From: Apiospora phragmitis
Taxonomy: Eukaryota > Ascomycota > Sordariomycetes > Amphisphaeriales > Apiosporaceae
DNA: 64,000 bases
Reading direction: 5' to 3'
NCBI GenBank assembly: GCA_038363925.1
Contig: JAQQWL010000001.1
Location: 2,232,001 to 2,296,000 of the forward strand
The position numbers were made by a program, and so were the translations under genes. Under the pieces are notes generated by a model. That model worked only from the letters and a program-made list of their open reading frames with translations, was not told where the DNA came from and did not search any database. Every line of letters begins with the position of its first letter. Position 1 is the stretch's first letter. Shown here one piece after another: positions 45,091 to 57,086 of the stretch.

Positions 45091-48000
45091 CGCACTAGTC
45101 ATTATTACTATCAAGTCTTATATGCATTGCATATAGTGGTATGTACACGTTATTAGTGTGTGCGACTCGGATGAGGCTAGACATGGGGTTGTGAGGAGCA
45201 AGCAAAGTCAGCTGGTATGGATGGACGGAGACTTGCCGAGTTTTGAAAGCTTACCACCACTGCACGTTGTCCTGCTTTGCTGTAAGTGGTGGTGGTTCTA
45301 GTACGGTAGTACTTTACAACGGTCGTCCGCCCCCCGATTGCAACGATTGCCGGTCTGACGTGACCAATGGAAGGGCCTCGGAAAAGAAAGGACTTGCTTA
45401 AGTCGGGAAGACCACCTTTAGCACTACTTGCTCGTTCGTCGGCGGACCCAACTTCGGGTGGGGTCGCAATCGGCGGTCTCCAGCTTCAGGCATGGAGCCT
45501 CCATGATGGAGTTGGCAATAATCTCTTTACTGCCACGCTGCGTGTGTTTGACATGTCTGCGGGAACACAACAGGAGAATCAGTCCTCGGGGCTTTTGCTG
45601 CTGCTGCTTGCTGCATGTTCTTTGGCTCCTTCGGGTGCACACCACCATCCAATGCCAATCACCTACGTCGGACACGGCTGACGGCTCTCTCGTCGACCTG
45701 CATATTTGCATCTGATATGAGGGGCCCTTGTCCGAGTAGCCCGAGTTCTCCGCACCACTGATCTCATGCCGTGCCAATCGCTGCTCTCTTGGGTCCAGGT
45801 GTTGCGCTTGGGCTGGGAATTAATTGCCATCCCCAGCGCTTCTGCAGCAGTGTCGAATTCAGGAGTAAGCACACCTGCACACACACACACGGCAAAATGA
45901 AGATTCAAGGGGCCAGCCACCCCGCTATCAGTCCTTCTCAAAATAAGTAGGTACACATGTAGAACGTACGGTCGACTCCAGCGTCAGCGCACAACCGATT
46001 TCCATTGTTCTAATCTGTTCGGAAAAGTTTCGACAAGCCCACATGTACGACATTGGCAGCAAGGGCCCCCCAGGCGGCCCCTGGAGCCAGGTCCAACCGT
46101 TGCTAGCGGAGCATTTGATGGAAGACATCCACGCAACGGGTCCAGTCACTCACTCACTCTACAAATTGCCGACATACATATCTGTACAGTATGTACGGAG
46201 TACATACCTACTTACATACTTATAGGTTATTCCTTATTTGTGTAAATTCTATTATTATATTCTTTTGAAGGGGTCGCTTTCCTACAACCCTACATACATG
46301 TTTCGTACATAGCCGAAACAAGGCACTGTGGCATTCGGCGTCTGCCACCGGACGCTTTGAGAAGGCTTGATACAGCATTGAGTGCGATATATCAAATTTC
46401 GGCCTTTGAAGTCGCATTGCCCCCTTCCTGTTTTGCGCGCTGCAGAACGATCTGTACCGGTTGCGCGGCCGCAGAAACGGGAGATGTCCGGTCCTACGTA
46501 TCACCTATAAGTACTTACATTAACCGGAGCAATGGTTCCCAGCATCATAAAGAAACAAGCAAGTCAGAGACGATGCCACGACATGCTGACAGGCAAAGAG
46601 GCTGGAACTGTGCGTTTTCTTCTTCTCCGTCGTCGTCAGATTCGTGGTGCAAGCTCGCTCACTAGCTGGGGAAGTCCATTGCATTGCATTGTTTCGAGAC
46701 ACCGTGGCGAGACGTGGTGGCGTCCCTCATAGAGTAGGTAATAAGTAGTGCGTTATACGTGCAATGCGCAGATCAAATGTGATTATGTGATATGATATGT
46801 CGCATTGACCTCCACCCTAGTGCTCGAGGCTAGGAGATATATGCAAGCTCGCCGGGTTGATCTTGGCTAGATACATGTACGAACTGCAACGCTTGTTCTG
46901 TGAGGCTCCACTGTGATTGATGACTGGACAATCATCATGGGAAGTCCTGACGGGAATGTGTTCGATCTTTGTCCAACGTGATCGTTCCCGGCCCTTTTCT
47001 TTCCCTTCGCGACCCCCCATCATCTAGCATCGATTACTGTTCTTGCTAGAGAGCAGGAAGCCGGCATCATTGTTAGATTAAGCAGGTGGGTGTCCCGTGC
47101 ATGTGCCTGCGCTGCGATCCTTTTTCCCCCATTGGAATATGTCCCGAGTGGAGCTGCCTTTTTCGGCCGGCGGCCATGGTGAATCGCATACTTGGAAGAA
47201 GTAGAATCAGGAAACATGCAGTAAAAGTAGGGTATGATGCATGGCAGCTTTCTTGATGGTGTGTAGCATTGCAGGAGTTAAAGGTTCAATATCTAAGCCT
47301 AGCCTGGTCTCCCATCCCACATAATCAGAAAGACAGGGTCTACACTACTGCTGACCGCTGACTTCAGCAAGTTATTCTAATGCAGGCTGGCTCTCTCGTG
47401 GTATTCAGAGGATATAGTGGTTATTATGTGCGGCTGAATACTGGTTGCTGACTCATTCTTACTATGGGAAACATGATCCAGAGTCCCGGCAAGTCTGGAT
47501 AGTCAGCAATACATACAGGTTTCGGTCAATGCTACCCATCGTGAGCGCTCGTCAGCTATTTTGAGCATACTCAGGTTTGTTCCACTTGACATGCTGATCA
47601 TGACGCATTGATGGTGTGCTCAATGGAGGGCTGAAACGGTCAATTTCGCTACGTTAGAATCCTCCTAGTACGTGTGGCACAGCAGCTTTCCGGATTACAA
47701 GTCCTCTATGCCCCGATGCGTACCTCCGGAAGACTCGTGATCTGACGGGACGGAATGAGGAGTACATAAGCCGATTGCCCTTGCGGCCCTTGGCTAGTAG
47801 GTAGGATGCAACCCTTGCGACATTCCATAAATAACCACCTTTTGATGTTAGTGATGAGCTTGCTTTACTCTTCATATTAATATCACCCAACTTCGGGATG
47901 CAACAGCACTTTATATATTCCATTAATTGTGTACAATTACTGCTGGCTTCCCATGCTTTCGTTCCGCATGGCACGTACGTCTGGGTGTGTCCTTCCCCCG

Positions 48001-49974
48001 CAATCGGATCTCAACCAACCGCCATGCCACCACGGGCGGCAGCCGGCCAGACCCAACGTCAATCGGTGACTGGCTCGCGCTGTTCCTAGGTTACATATCG
48101 CCATGCGGTGTGACGCCTCTTGGGCGTATGCGTATGGTAGCAACCAGGAACCTGCGTGGCACTATCGGCTGGGGGCTAAGCAAGATTCGATGCAGCCGCC
48201 GAGAGACTCCCTTGCGTTCGCACAATCAATTCTTTCTTCCGGCTTGCAATAAATAGCGGGAGAGGGGGCCGGTTGGGGCCTTTTGCTCGCGAGTTGGCTC
48301 GACTTATGCTCATCAGTCCCCGGCTTGCAACGTCTCGCTTGGAAGAAAGACAATATCTCCCAGTATTGTTTGTTTGTTCAACCATGTAGTGTATTGCATC
48401 TCCATGCATTCCCACCCCTTATGGCGGATTTGTTCCCGCTACATACATGATCCTTGCTTGATTTTCTCAACTATGCAATTGGTTCAGCAAGACAGCTTTG
48501 AATACCTGTATCGCGGTGATTTACTGTACCAAGGCTGTCATATCCAAATCCGTTAAACACCAATACTGGATTTATATGACTAATACTCTCTTCTTATCGC
48601 AAGTGTGGAATTGGTTCACGGTCAAGCCCCGTCTATATGCAGGTGAGCGCCCGATTCCCGCCTCCGAAGCCCCGGGTCCTTTTGCAAGAAAACCCCTTCC
48701 AGCCTGCAAGTTTTCTTTTTCTTTGACGGTTCCCGCGCACGGCTGCAAAACGACATCCTAGGAAATGCCCCAGAGAACAAAGTTTCGCATTCTGCAGGAC
48801 AACAACGCAAGTGCACCTGGAATTGGTAACATGTCCGGCACGGATGATGCCCCATCTCGCTGGTTTTCGCCTGAACGGTTCGTGGGCCGGTCGAAAGACC
48901 CTTGGCGGCAAGGGGACCAAGAAGGGGATGAGCGGGACGAAGCGCAATTACTCCGTACACTACGGGACATTTGGCGCCACGTGCTCATACGAACGAACAT
49001 TCAACTTCCGACGAACAAGTTAACTTGTCTCGCGGTACGTTATTCTAAACGGCGTTTCATAGCCGAAGGAATAAGCCAGCCGGACCCCAGATATCAACAT
49101 GCTTCCTTGATTATTTGAGTAGCGTACTGTAGTACGTACGGATACTACTGCATACAAGTATACATATAATTGACTCGTGGCCCGGCATGACTCCAAAACA
49201 AGTACGACAACGCTACGTGCATGTTCGCAGAACAGCATTGCGTGGGTCATCATCGTCTATGCAGATAAGATCCCCTGTGATAGCAACTTCCAGTCACCGA
49301 ACATTGAGTCATGAATATCGATAGTGCCGGCAAGTTCCAACAGCGGACATATTTATTCCAGTCCTCGATGATTTTATAACGAAATCTCCGTAGGCAGGGG
49401 ACTCTGCATAGGACAGCAGGGTATAGAACAAGTCACGTTGGTTGATAGACATGGAAGAGAGAAAACCGGATTGCTGATGTCCGAGCGTTGGTATAGGCGC
49501 AGGTTGCGCTGCGGTTTGCTCCTCGCATGGAAATGCTGCTTTTGTCATATTGAGTGCGGGGAATCAGAAGCATGGGCTTCATCAGGTACGTGGTTTTGGT
49601 TGGTGATACCACGTTCCTGACAGCTGCAGCGTGCAACTCGGCAACTCGCAGAGATCAGATTTCTACCAAGTGGGTACGAGAAAGAATGCAGTTGTCTGGC
49701 TGGACAATTCTCCAGAAATAGCATGCCAGGGACAAAAAGAATATGATTGGTTCATGGCTGGTTGATTTAAACTTAGGTTATCTGTTATCGGCTGATAACG
49801 ACCGGAAAATCAACGAGGCCGCTGCTGATAAGGAAATTTTTGGACGAAGACAGGCCCCACGTTCAGAAAGTTTAGTAGCATTGGCTTCAGCGTGTAAGGA
49901 CGGACCGCTGAATAACAACAGCAAAAACATATCTCAAATACTATATCAGCTTTTGTCATTCAACCATCGATAAT
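44583..49974. other. 5.4-kb gene-poor region
   Basis: No open frame here has a recognisable motif, a signal peptide or coherent splice sites. It holds a (CA)18 microsatellite (45053-45088), a shorter CA run near 45875-45891, and the 9-mer TACGGAGTA at 46194-46202 and TACTCCGTA at 48949-48957. A plus-strand frame of 117 codons at 48765-49118 has no family resemblance. Confidence 0.45.
45053..45088. repeat. (CA)18 microsatellite
   Basis: Eighteen uninterrupted CA units in intergenic DNA. Confidence 0.9.
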
Positions 49975-51258
49975 ATGGCGCCCGCAAAGGATATGGTACT
50001 GCGCTCCGACAGCCAGGTCGTCGCGCCCGTCAGCCCGGAGCAGACCCTGAAGGCGTCCAAGGCGCTTCTGGTGCACATGAAGAAGGCCACCAAAGAGAAG
50101 GCCGCGAACGCGACCAAGAAAAACCTGCTGGAGGACGACGAGTCCGCCGCGAACGAGACGCCAATCTGGATGACCGTCACCACCAAGCGCCACATCTCCG
50201 ACAACAACAGGCTCAAGCCGCACAAGATCACGGTCCCGCATAAGCTCGCGACCGATCCGGAGCTGAGCATATGCCTGATCTCGGCCTCGCCCCAGCGCGC
50301 CTACAAGAACCTCGTGGCTTCCGAGGATTTCCCGGAGGAATGGCGGAAGCGCATCGACAGAGTCATTGATCTCACAAAACTGACGGCCAAGTACAAGCGT
50401 TACGAAGAGCAGCGCAAGCTGTAAGTTCTCTCGGTGCCTACTCGACCGCCGAGTACATATGCGCACTCGGCATTCACAACTGCTTCCATGTCTCTAACAC
50501 TATGCTCTCTCGATCAGGTTCGCGGAACATGACATTTTCCTCGGTGATTCCAGAATCATCAACCGCCTTCCGAGGCCCTTGGAAAGGTCTTTTACAAGAG
50601 CACCGCCAAGCGACCGATTCCCGTCAATCTCCAGTCTCGTGACGAGAAGAAGAGCAAGAAGGCCAGGGGTGATGACTCCGTCAACACCTGCACAGCGGCC
50701 GAGATGGCAGCTGAGATTGAGAAGTCGGTTGGCGCCGTCCAAGTGCACCTCTCGCCGTCCACGAACACCGCGGTCCGTATCGGCTACGCCAGCTGGACCG
50801 CCGAGCAAATAGCCGCCAACGCCGAGGCTGTCGCAAACGAAATGGTGAAGAAGTTGATCCCCCAACAATGGAAGAATGTCAAGTCGATCTACATCAAGGG
50901 CCCCGAGTCTGCAGTATGTGTACCTCCCTGGATGCGCCCAACCAGAAATTTACTGACATTTTAATCTTAGGCTCTGCCCATTTGGCTCACTGACGAGCTG
51001 TGGCTCGAAGAGAAGGACGTTGTGGCCGACGACTCCGAGGAGGCCAAGGCCCTCATGGCCCCTGAGAAGGCCAACGTCGGCAAGAAGCGAAAGTCTTTGG
51101 ACGGAGCCAGCGAGGCCGAGGTCGCCCCCAAGAAGGCCAAGGGAAAGCTGTCCGTGAAGGCCGAGACCGCCGGCGACGATTTAGACAAGGAGATTGCCGA
51201 GAGGAAGTCTAAGCTGAAGAAGCAAAAGGCCGCGGCTAAGAAGGCTGTTGATGTTTGA
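49975..51258 (+). CDS. Ribosomal-L1-domain protein (Utp30/Cic1/RSL1D1 type)
   Basis: A nucleolar pre-rRNA processing factor by family. Seen: PIWMTVTTKRHISDNNRLKP, HKITVPHKLATDPELSICLI, a predicted L1 fold ending WKNVKSIYIKGPESA, and a Lys-rich C-tail (GKKRKSLDGA, KKAKGKLSVK, ERKSKLKKQKAAAKK) as in RSL1D1-like proteins. Exons: 49975-50420, 50518-50913, 50971-51258, with GTAAGT and GTATGT donors. One G is missing at 50581-50582: restoring it gives RPLGKVFYKSTAKRPIPVNL in place of an aberrant Arg/Ser-rich frame. Corrected length is 376. Whether it is the Utp30 or the Cic1 orthologue is not settled. Confidence 0.85.
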
Positions 51259-51526
51259 ACGATCTGCATGTACTCGCTTTGATTGCGTTTCTGTGGCGTT
51301 TAGGGGATACTGCGCCCGTTGGTTTCAAGGCATCGCACGGCGTTCTCGAGAGGGAAAAAACAGGTCAGGGCCAAGCATATCGCGAATAATAGAAATGTCT
51401 TGCGTGTTGTACTTCTAAACTTGCACTGCCTGCTATGAAAACTACTTACAATTTGTCGTATAACCCCTTCGAACCCAGACCCAATTCAACACCAGAAGCG
51501 GAAACAGGAACCCCAACCTATCGCAG

Positions 51527-51676
51527 AGTCGAGACGGCGGCATCTTGTACTCCAAGTTCTACACTGTTGAGTACCAGAAGGACCAAGACGAGGCCAGGCT
51601 GGTCAGGATGGACAATCTGGGCCCGAAAGGGGTCGTCAGCACCATGTCGTCCCGACATAGCAACAGTTCATTCTAA
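51527..51676 (+). pseudogene. Orphan exon-like coding fragment
   Basis: After a CGCAG acceptor-like site (ending 51526), the sequence reads in one frame SRDGGILYSKFYTVEYQKDQ then DEARLVRMDNLGPKGVVSTM and SSRHSNSSF to a TAA at 51674-51676. Composition and lack of bias breaks look coding, but no upstream exon is visible between it and the RSL1D1-like stop (51258). It could be the displaced last exon of another gene or chance. Confidence 0.3.
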
Positions 51677-51696
51677 GCCGACAATATCTGAAATGC

Positions 51697-52688
51697 TTAC
51701 AACTCGCCCATGGTCTCGTCCTTTCTAAACTTCTTTCCGTATGGGCCAAAGTACTCAGTAAACGTCTCGTTCAGCACCTTGTCCGACAGCTGCATGTGGT
51801 CACCAGGCGTGGTCTCAAACTTGAGACCGCCCTTCCGGTCCAGCTCCCGCAGGCCGATCCAGTCCTCGCTGTACAGCTTCCTAGCGCGCAGCGGCGTGGA
51901 CTCGGTCCGTTCACCTCCTCGAACCAGGCCGTCTCCTTGGGCATGACGGTGGTGTCGTCATCGAACATGTACATGACGAAGTTCTCGAGCCCCGCGAGGT
52001 TCTCGGCGTACGTCTTGTTCTTGAGGAGGCGCTCGTTGTTGATGTCGGCGAGGAAGTTGGAGGCCTCGAGGTAGCGGTCGAGCCCGTCGGCGGGGTTGCG
52101 GAAGTACTGCGCGGGCACGAGCCGCCCCTGCACGTATGAGCTGAAGGTGTTGCCGTGCAGCAGCGCCATGGCGCCCTTGCAGAGCCAGTCGGTGGGGCCG
52201 CAGGCGCGGTAGTCGACGATGCCGTTGTGCTGGCTGCCGAAGGTGACGAGGCTGCGGACGGGTGGGACGTTGCAGCGCTCGACGTAGCCGCGCAGGAACT
52301 GGCCGCCCTGCGAGAAGCCGACGGCGTCGATGGCGGGCGCCGTCGACAGGATCGGGTGCGCGGCCAGGTCGGCGCACACCTTCTCGAGCTGCGTCGTCAC
52401 GTTGCCCCAGAAGGTCGCCGTCCGGTCCGCCGCCGCCTGCTCGTCCATCCGCACGTAGTACACGAAGGTGCCCGGGTGCGCCGCCTCGGCCAGGGCGCCG
52501 ACGGACTGCAGGCCCTCGGCCGCGTAGTTGTCGCCGAGGCCGTGCCAGATGACCAGGGGCAGGGGCGTGTCATCTTCTGGGTCGTCTTTGTTGAGAGTCG
52601 AGCCGAGGGGCTGCTGTTGTTTGGGGTGCGGTGAGGAGAGGACTTGGGTGGCTAGCCCGAGGAAGGCCAGCTTGGTTGCGGCGCGCAT
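51697..52688 (-). CDS. PPT1: Palmitoyl-protein thioesterase 1
   Basis: A lysosomal/vacuolar alpha/beta-hydrolase that removes palmitate from S-acylated proteins. Start MRAATKLAFLGLATQVLSSP (ATG 52688) is a signal peptide. Seen: LVIWHGLGDNYAAEGL, the nucleophile elbow DAVGFSQGGQFLRGYVERC, SLVTFGSQHNGIVDYRACGP, and NIT-like sequons (NVT, NKT). The frame breaks at CC 51907-51908 (coding GG): one more G gives EVNGTESTPLRARKLYSEDW and then ETTPGDHMQLSDKVLNETFT, which supplies the catalytic His, and ends KKFRKDETMGEL. The corrected protein is 330 residues without introns, normal for the family. Confidence 0.9.
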
Positions 52689-53453
52689 CGTGGATTCCGG
52701 GTACTTTTGTTTCTTTGTATTGTTGTATTGGTTTGTTTTGTTTGCTTGTTTGGATTTGGAAATTGTTGTGTTTGGAAGTTGATAGTACTGTGTTTCTAAA
52801 CGGCCCTGCCGGTATGAGATGGGGAGAGAAGTTGATGATGTGTGATGGTGATTTAGGGAGCTGACAGGCAGACGGGCCTGGATAATCCAATTACGTACCT
52901 GACGTTGCGCACTGCCAGTCGCACGCAGCAACGTTCAACAGCAGCAGCTCGGTAGCAGCTTCCATTTAATTGGCCAGAGCTCAAGCAGCTTGGCAGCATG
53001 TAAAGTCCGGGGAGGTTGGTCCTCTCGAAACAACACCCCCAGAAGTACGATCATGCTGCATTTCGAGCACTCTATGATGTTAGAACATTCTGTACTCCGT
53101 AATGCGCGGTGGAATTAATCATATTGGCAATGCCTACTCGAATCTATAGTAGTTGCAAGCAGTCAGTCTTTCCCTCCAACTCTGGAAAGAGCATGGCATG
53201 TAGCTTCACGATGATGAATCTGGTCTGGTGGTGCAGCCACAAATGTGCACTGCCACAGTACGTAGTAGCGGCGGCGTACTCAAGCTCTAGCGCGTTCAAG
53301 CTTCAATCTTCCGCGATACATTCAAGTCCAGCAGCAGCAACAATACCGGCCTGAGCAGAGCTTCAAGATCATTTTTATATCCAATATCTTGCAAGGCTCT
53401 GAGGATTACCACTCGCTGACTGCGGTACTTTCGTCCAAATTCAAAATCTCAGC
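52689..53453. other. Intergenic, divergent promoter region
   Basis: Shared upstream region of PPT1 (minus) and the cyclin gene (plus). It contains A/T-rich stretches near 52720-52790 and the 9-mer TACTCCGTA at 53093-53101. No coding signal. Confidence 0.4.
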
Positions 53454-54864
53454 ATGGCTACCACAGCCACGTCAACTGCCGACGACACCGTTGGCGGCAA
53501 TGAACCTCGTGGCCCTGATCCGGGTCGCATCATCACAAAGCATGACTTCATCTGCGAACAGCATATTCAAATGCTTACCAAAGGAGTCTCCAAAGAGGAA
53601 CAGTACCGGTTAGGGGGTGTTGCGCTGATTGAGAGTGTGAGAGAAAATCTCGGGCTGTGAGTTTTCCAGGTCGATACGATACAAGCCCGGATCAAGATTG
53701 CTGATACACTTCGCAGCCCAGCCAAAACGTTCGCAACGGCTTGCACGTTCTGGCATAAATTCCGTCTGCACTATGGGAGGACGGATTTTCCATTCAATGA
53801 AGCAGCTCTTACTTGCCTCTGGTTTGCTTGCAAGACGGAGGACACCCCAGAAGAAGTCCAAGGAGGTCGTGTGCGCCTCTTGGAACATCAGCAATCCTAC
53901 TGACCAGCGTACCCCGGATGACAAGGTGAGAACACATCGCACAATATGCATGTCCATCACGTTAACAATACCTTCAGGCGTTTGAGAAACGAAGCCAGAG
54001 CATGATTGGCATCGAGCGCATGCTGATAGAAACGCTTGCGTTCAATCTCAATGCCCGCTATCCGCTCGGCATGATGGTGAAGCTCATCAAGAAATTTCTC
54101 ACCAAGGAGGAATGGAGCACCGAGTTCTACCCTGTGGCATGGGACATGGCCTTCGACATCTACAAAACCTTCGCACCCCTCAAGAAGACGACCTGGACCG
54201 TAGCTCTATCCCTTCTCGAACTTACTTCACGCCTCACGGGTATATATCAACACAAGATCCTCGCCATCAATTGCGAGGAGTACCAGGTGTCACGAGCTCA
54301 CATGCTTGAAGTTATGAGCGATCTGCTCGATCTCTACACCCAAAGCCACAAACACACGCGACTCGGTCCAAAGTATCCCCTGGATAGGTTTATTGAGATC
54401 AAAATTACCATCAACAAGGAAATTGAGGATCGTGGCATCGACTTCACCTCTTGGTGCCAGGATTGCGAGTTTCACGCACCAAAGCCTCCTTTTCCTCCGG
54501 CCAGTCGTGGAGGTATCGGCAATACGGAAGCTATAACGAAGAGGTTTATCTTTGACCGCGACGCTGCACGCGAGGAGCAGGAAATCACGCGTCCTTACTT
54601 TGAGGATGACTTCGAAGAATACGAAACGGAAGTCGAGGAAGAGGTCCATCCCAGCCCGAGAGATCCCGCGATCGCCGTGGCCCCGAACCTAAGCGGCCCT
54701 CCGGACCTAGCCACGGCCGTCATGGCGGTAGGCGTGGTGGTGGTGGAGTTGGGTTTGGTCCGGGTGGTCACGGCGGTCACGGACGACAGGGCGATGGCGG
54801 CTGGCATGGCGGTCGTCGCCGTGAAGGGCGGCGCGGCGGCGGCGGCGGCGGCAATTTCCGCTAA
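53454..54864 (+). CDS. CTK2: CTD kinase cyclin subunit (Ctk2-like)
   Basis: Ctk2-type cyclins pair with Ctk1 to phosphorylate Ser2 of the RNA polymerase II CTD. Seen: CEQHIQMLTKGVSKEEQYRL, GGVALIESVRENLGL, cyclin box AKTFATACTFWHKFRLHYGR, NEAALTCLWFACKTEDTPKK, SMIGIERMLIETLAFNLNAR. Exons: 53454-53656, 53717-53925, 53978-54864. One base is extra near 53845-53850 (removing it gives TEDTPKKSKEVVCASWN) and one C is missing at 54650-54652. Restoring it changes the tail to a charged segment RSRDRRGPEPKRPSG and an RGG/HGG-rich end (GRHGGRRGGGGVGFGPGGHG ... GGNFR). 432 residues after both corrections. The RGG tail suggests RNA binding; this is inference. Confidence 0.82.
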
Positions 54865-55131
54865 ACAATATCACACCACGGCATTGGGAATTCGGTTTCT
54901 TTTCTAACAAAATTGCGTTGCATGTTTGGCGTCAAACGGTGGTGAGACAAAATGATACCCGGGCCCGGTTGAGCTTTTCAAAATCAACTGCGCGTTGTCC
55001 TCTAAACTACTTGCTGAGCTATCAAACGATGATTGTTCGCTCGAAGCTATTCCCTCACATGTACTTGCATTCTGCCACACCGAGGAAACCTTCTTGGATG
55101 CTTTCACCGCTCGACTTGTCCCAGGGGGCAG
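54865..55131. other. Intergenic, nothing recognised
   Basis: 3' flank of the cyclin gene. No feature seen. Confidence 0.35.
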
Positions 55132-55563
55132 AAGCATATGGACTATGTTGCCATTCGCATCGCTTTAGACAACGCCCGATCCGATGCCTTGGCAAAACTG
55201 GGGAAACAGAAAGTGGCAGAACTTCCTCCAATCATATGCTCTACCGGTTGAGGTCCTTGCATGGACGGGGCCCGTCGGACAAGGGTATTTCCACGGGTGG
55301 TCTTGGACCACACAATTGGTGATAGGGAGGAATACGACCTCAATATCCACACGTTGCCTCATTGGTCGCTCCATGGTTATAGTATGCGGAAGGATTTAAT
55401 CCGCGTTCGTATTAATGAAACGGGTTTACGCAATGGACCGGCACAGGGGCAGATTGGCGAGGGTGAACATGGGGTAAACATGAGATCAAGGGTCTATGCT
55501 TGGCCATATATACGTGCGATGAAGCTTTGGCTAAGCGGCAGAATAGAGGATATTCAGCGATAA
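55132..55563 (+). pseudogene. Possible broken gene just upstream of GH30
   Basis: Three adjoining plus-strand pieces look coding in different frames: AIRIALDNARSDALAKLGKQ, then EVLAWTGPVGQGYFHGWSWT, then REEYDLNIHTLPHWSLHGYS and DLIRVRINETGLRNGPAQGQ, ending SGRIEDIQR at a stop 36 nt before the GH30 ATG. No family recognised and no start assigned. It may be a remnant, a gene split by indels, or chance. Confidence 0.25.
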
Positions 55564-55599
55564 CCTCTCCTGTTTCCGCAGCGCCGCAGATCATCGGTC

Positions 55600-57086
55600 A
55601 TGGCATACCTTCTTTCCAAGCTAGTCGTTCTCGGCGGCTTTGCCGGACTTGCTGCCTCTCAGGCATCTGTCACCGTAGACATCGGCACCAAGTACCAGCA
55701 GATTGACGGCTTCGGCTTCTCTCAAGCCTTCGGCCGTGCCAAGGAGTTCCAGAACGCTCCTGCTTCGACACGACAGAAGGCGTTGGACTACCTCTTCAAC
55801 ATCACCACCGGGGCGGGCTTCAGCATTATCCGTAACAGAGTCGGATCTGGTGGAAGGGGTGACAGTATCCTTCCCAATAGTCCAGGTTCTCCGTCCGGCA
55901 AACCATCCTACATCTGGGATGGGGATGACAGCGGGCAGTTCTGGTTCACAAAACAGGCTGCGAGCTATGGAGTCAAGACCATCATTGCCGACGCCTGGAG
56001 CGCTCCTGGATTCATGAAAACGAGTGGTTCCGACGCAACCCCTGGGTAATGAACCCCATTAAACTCTTTCCTTCAGCCTGACGAGCCACTTGGCTAATTC
56101 CCCAAACCTAGGTTTCTATGTGGCACTACAGGTCACTCCTGCAGCTCCGGAGACTGGCGGCAGGCATACGCCGATTTCCTAGTCCAGTACGTGAAGTACT
56201 ACAACGAGGCGGGGTTCAAAATCACCCATCTCGGCTTCTTGAACGAGCCCGATTACACACCGGGCTATTCGCAGATGCAGATCAGCAGCAACGCGCAGGA
56301 GGCCATCTCGTTCATCCCGACCCTCTACAAGACGGCCCAGGCCGCCGGCGTCGACGTCAGCCTGATCTGCTGCGACGCCATGGGCTGGCAGATGCAGAGC
56401 ACGTACACGACGGCGCTGGCCAACGCCGGCTCGACGCAGTACCTCGGCGTCATCACGAGCCACTCGTACACGGCCGACGCGCGGAGCCCGCTGGGCCAGA
56501 CGGACCTGCCGACGTGGAACACGGAGGCGGGGCCCGGCAGCGGCAGCGGCAACACGTTTGTGAGCACGTGGTACAGCCGCGGCGCCAACGAGGAGGGGTT
56601 CACGTGGGCCAACAAGCTCGCCGTCGCGATGGTGCAAGCGAATCTCTCGGCCTACCTGTTCTGGGAGGGCTTCGAGATCCGCCAGACGCAGTCCGGGTCC
56701 CACCTCGTCGACGCCACCGACGGGACCGAACCGAAGCCGTCGGGCATCTATTGGGCCTTCGCCATGTGGTCGCGCCACATCCGGCGGGGGCGCGCCGCGT
56801 CGCGGCCACGGGGTCGCCGTCGGGGGTCATCACGGGGGCGTTCTTGAATACCGACGGCTCGGTCGTCATCGTCTTCACGAATACGGGCAGCGGCGCGCAG
56901 TCGGTCAAGACGTCCTTTGGCGGCGGGGTGAGCGTCGGGGATTCTGCGCAGGCTTGGCTCACGAACCAGGGCAACACGTTCGCGAGCACGGAGGCGAAGA
57001 CGGATGGCGCGGCGGTCACGGTTTCGGTTCCGGGGCGCAGCGTTGTGACGCTGAAGGTGGCGGGGGGTTCTGGTGGGAAGTCTTAG
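55600..57086 (+). CDS. GH30-family secreted glycosidase (GH30_7-like xylanase)
   Basis: A secreted beta-glycanase with retaining mechanism; fungal subfamily 7 members act on (glucurono)xylan. Signal peptide MAYLLSKLVVLGGFAGLAAS, then QQIDGFGFSQAFGRAKEF, GAGFSIIRNRVGSGGRGDSI, ADAWSAPGFMKTSGSD, the acid/base motif FLNEPDYTPGYSQMQ and the nucleophile motif PTWNTEAGPGSGSG, with SAYLFWEGFEIRQTQSGSHL near the end of the barrel. A beta-rich C-domain follows (VITGAFLNTDGSVVIVFTNT). Intron 56046-56111. One G is missing in the five-G run 56786-56790: restoring it gives WSRHIRRGARRVAATGSPSG. 473 residues after correction. Galactanase or glucanase activity cannot be excluded from sequence. Confidence 0.85.

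Noticed and set aside
48765..49118. Plus-strand frame of 117 codons
   Set aside because: Plausible composition in part, but no conserved motif and no promoter-like or splice context.
53640..53720. In-frame stop after LGL in the cyclin gene taken as a frame break
   Set aside because: A normal 60-nt intron (53657-53716, GTGAGT...CGCAG) removes it and joins LGL to PAKTFATA in frame.
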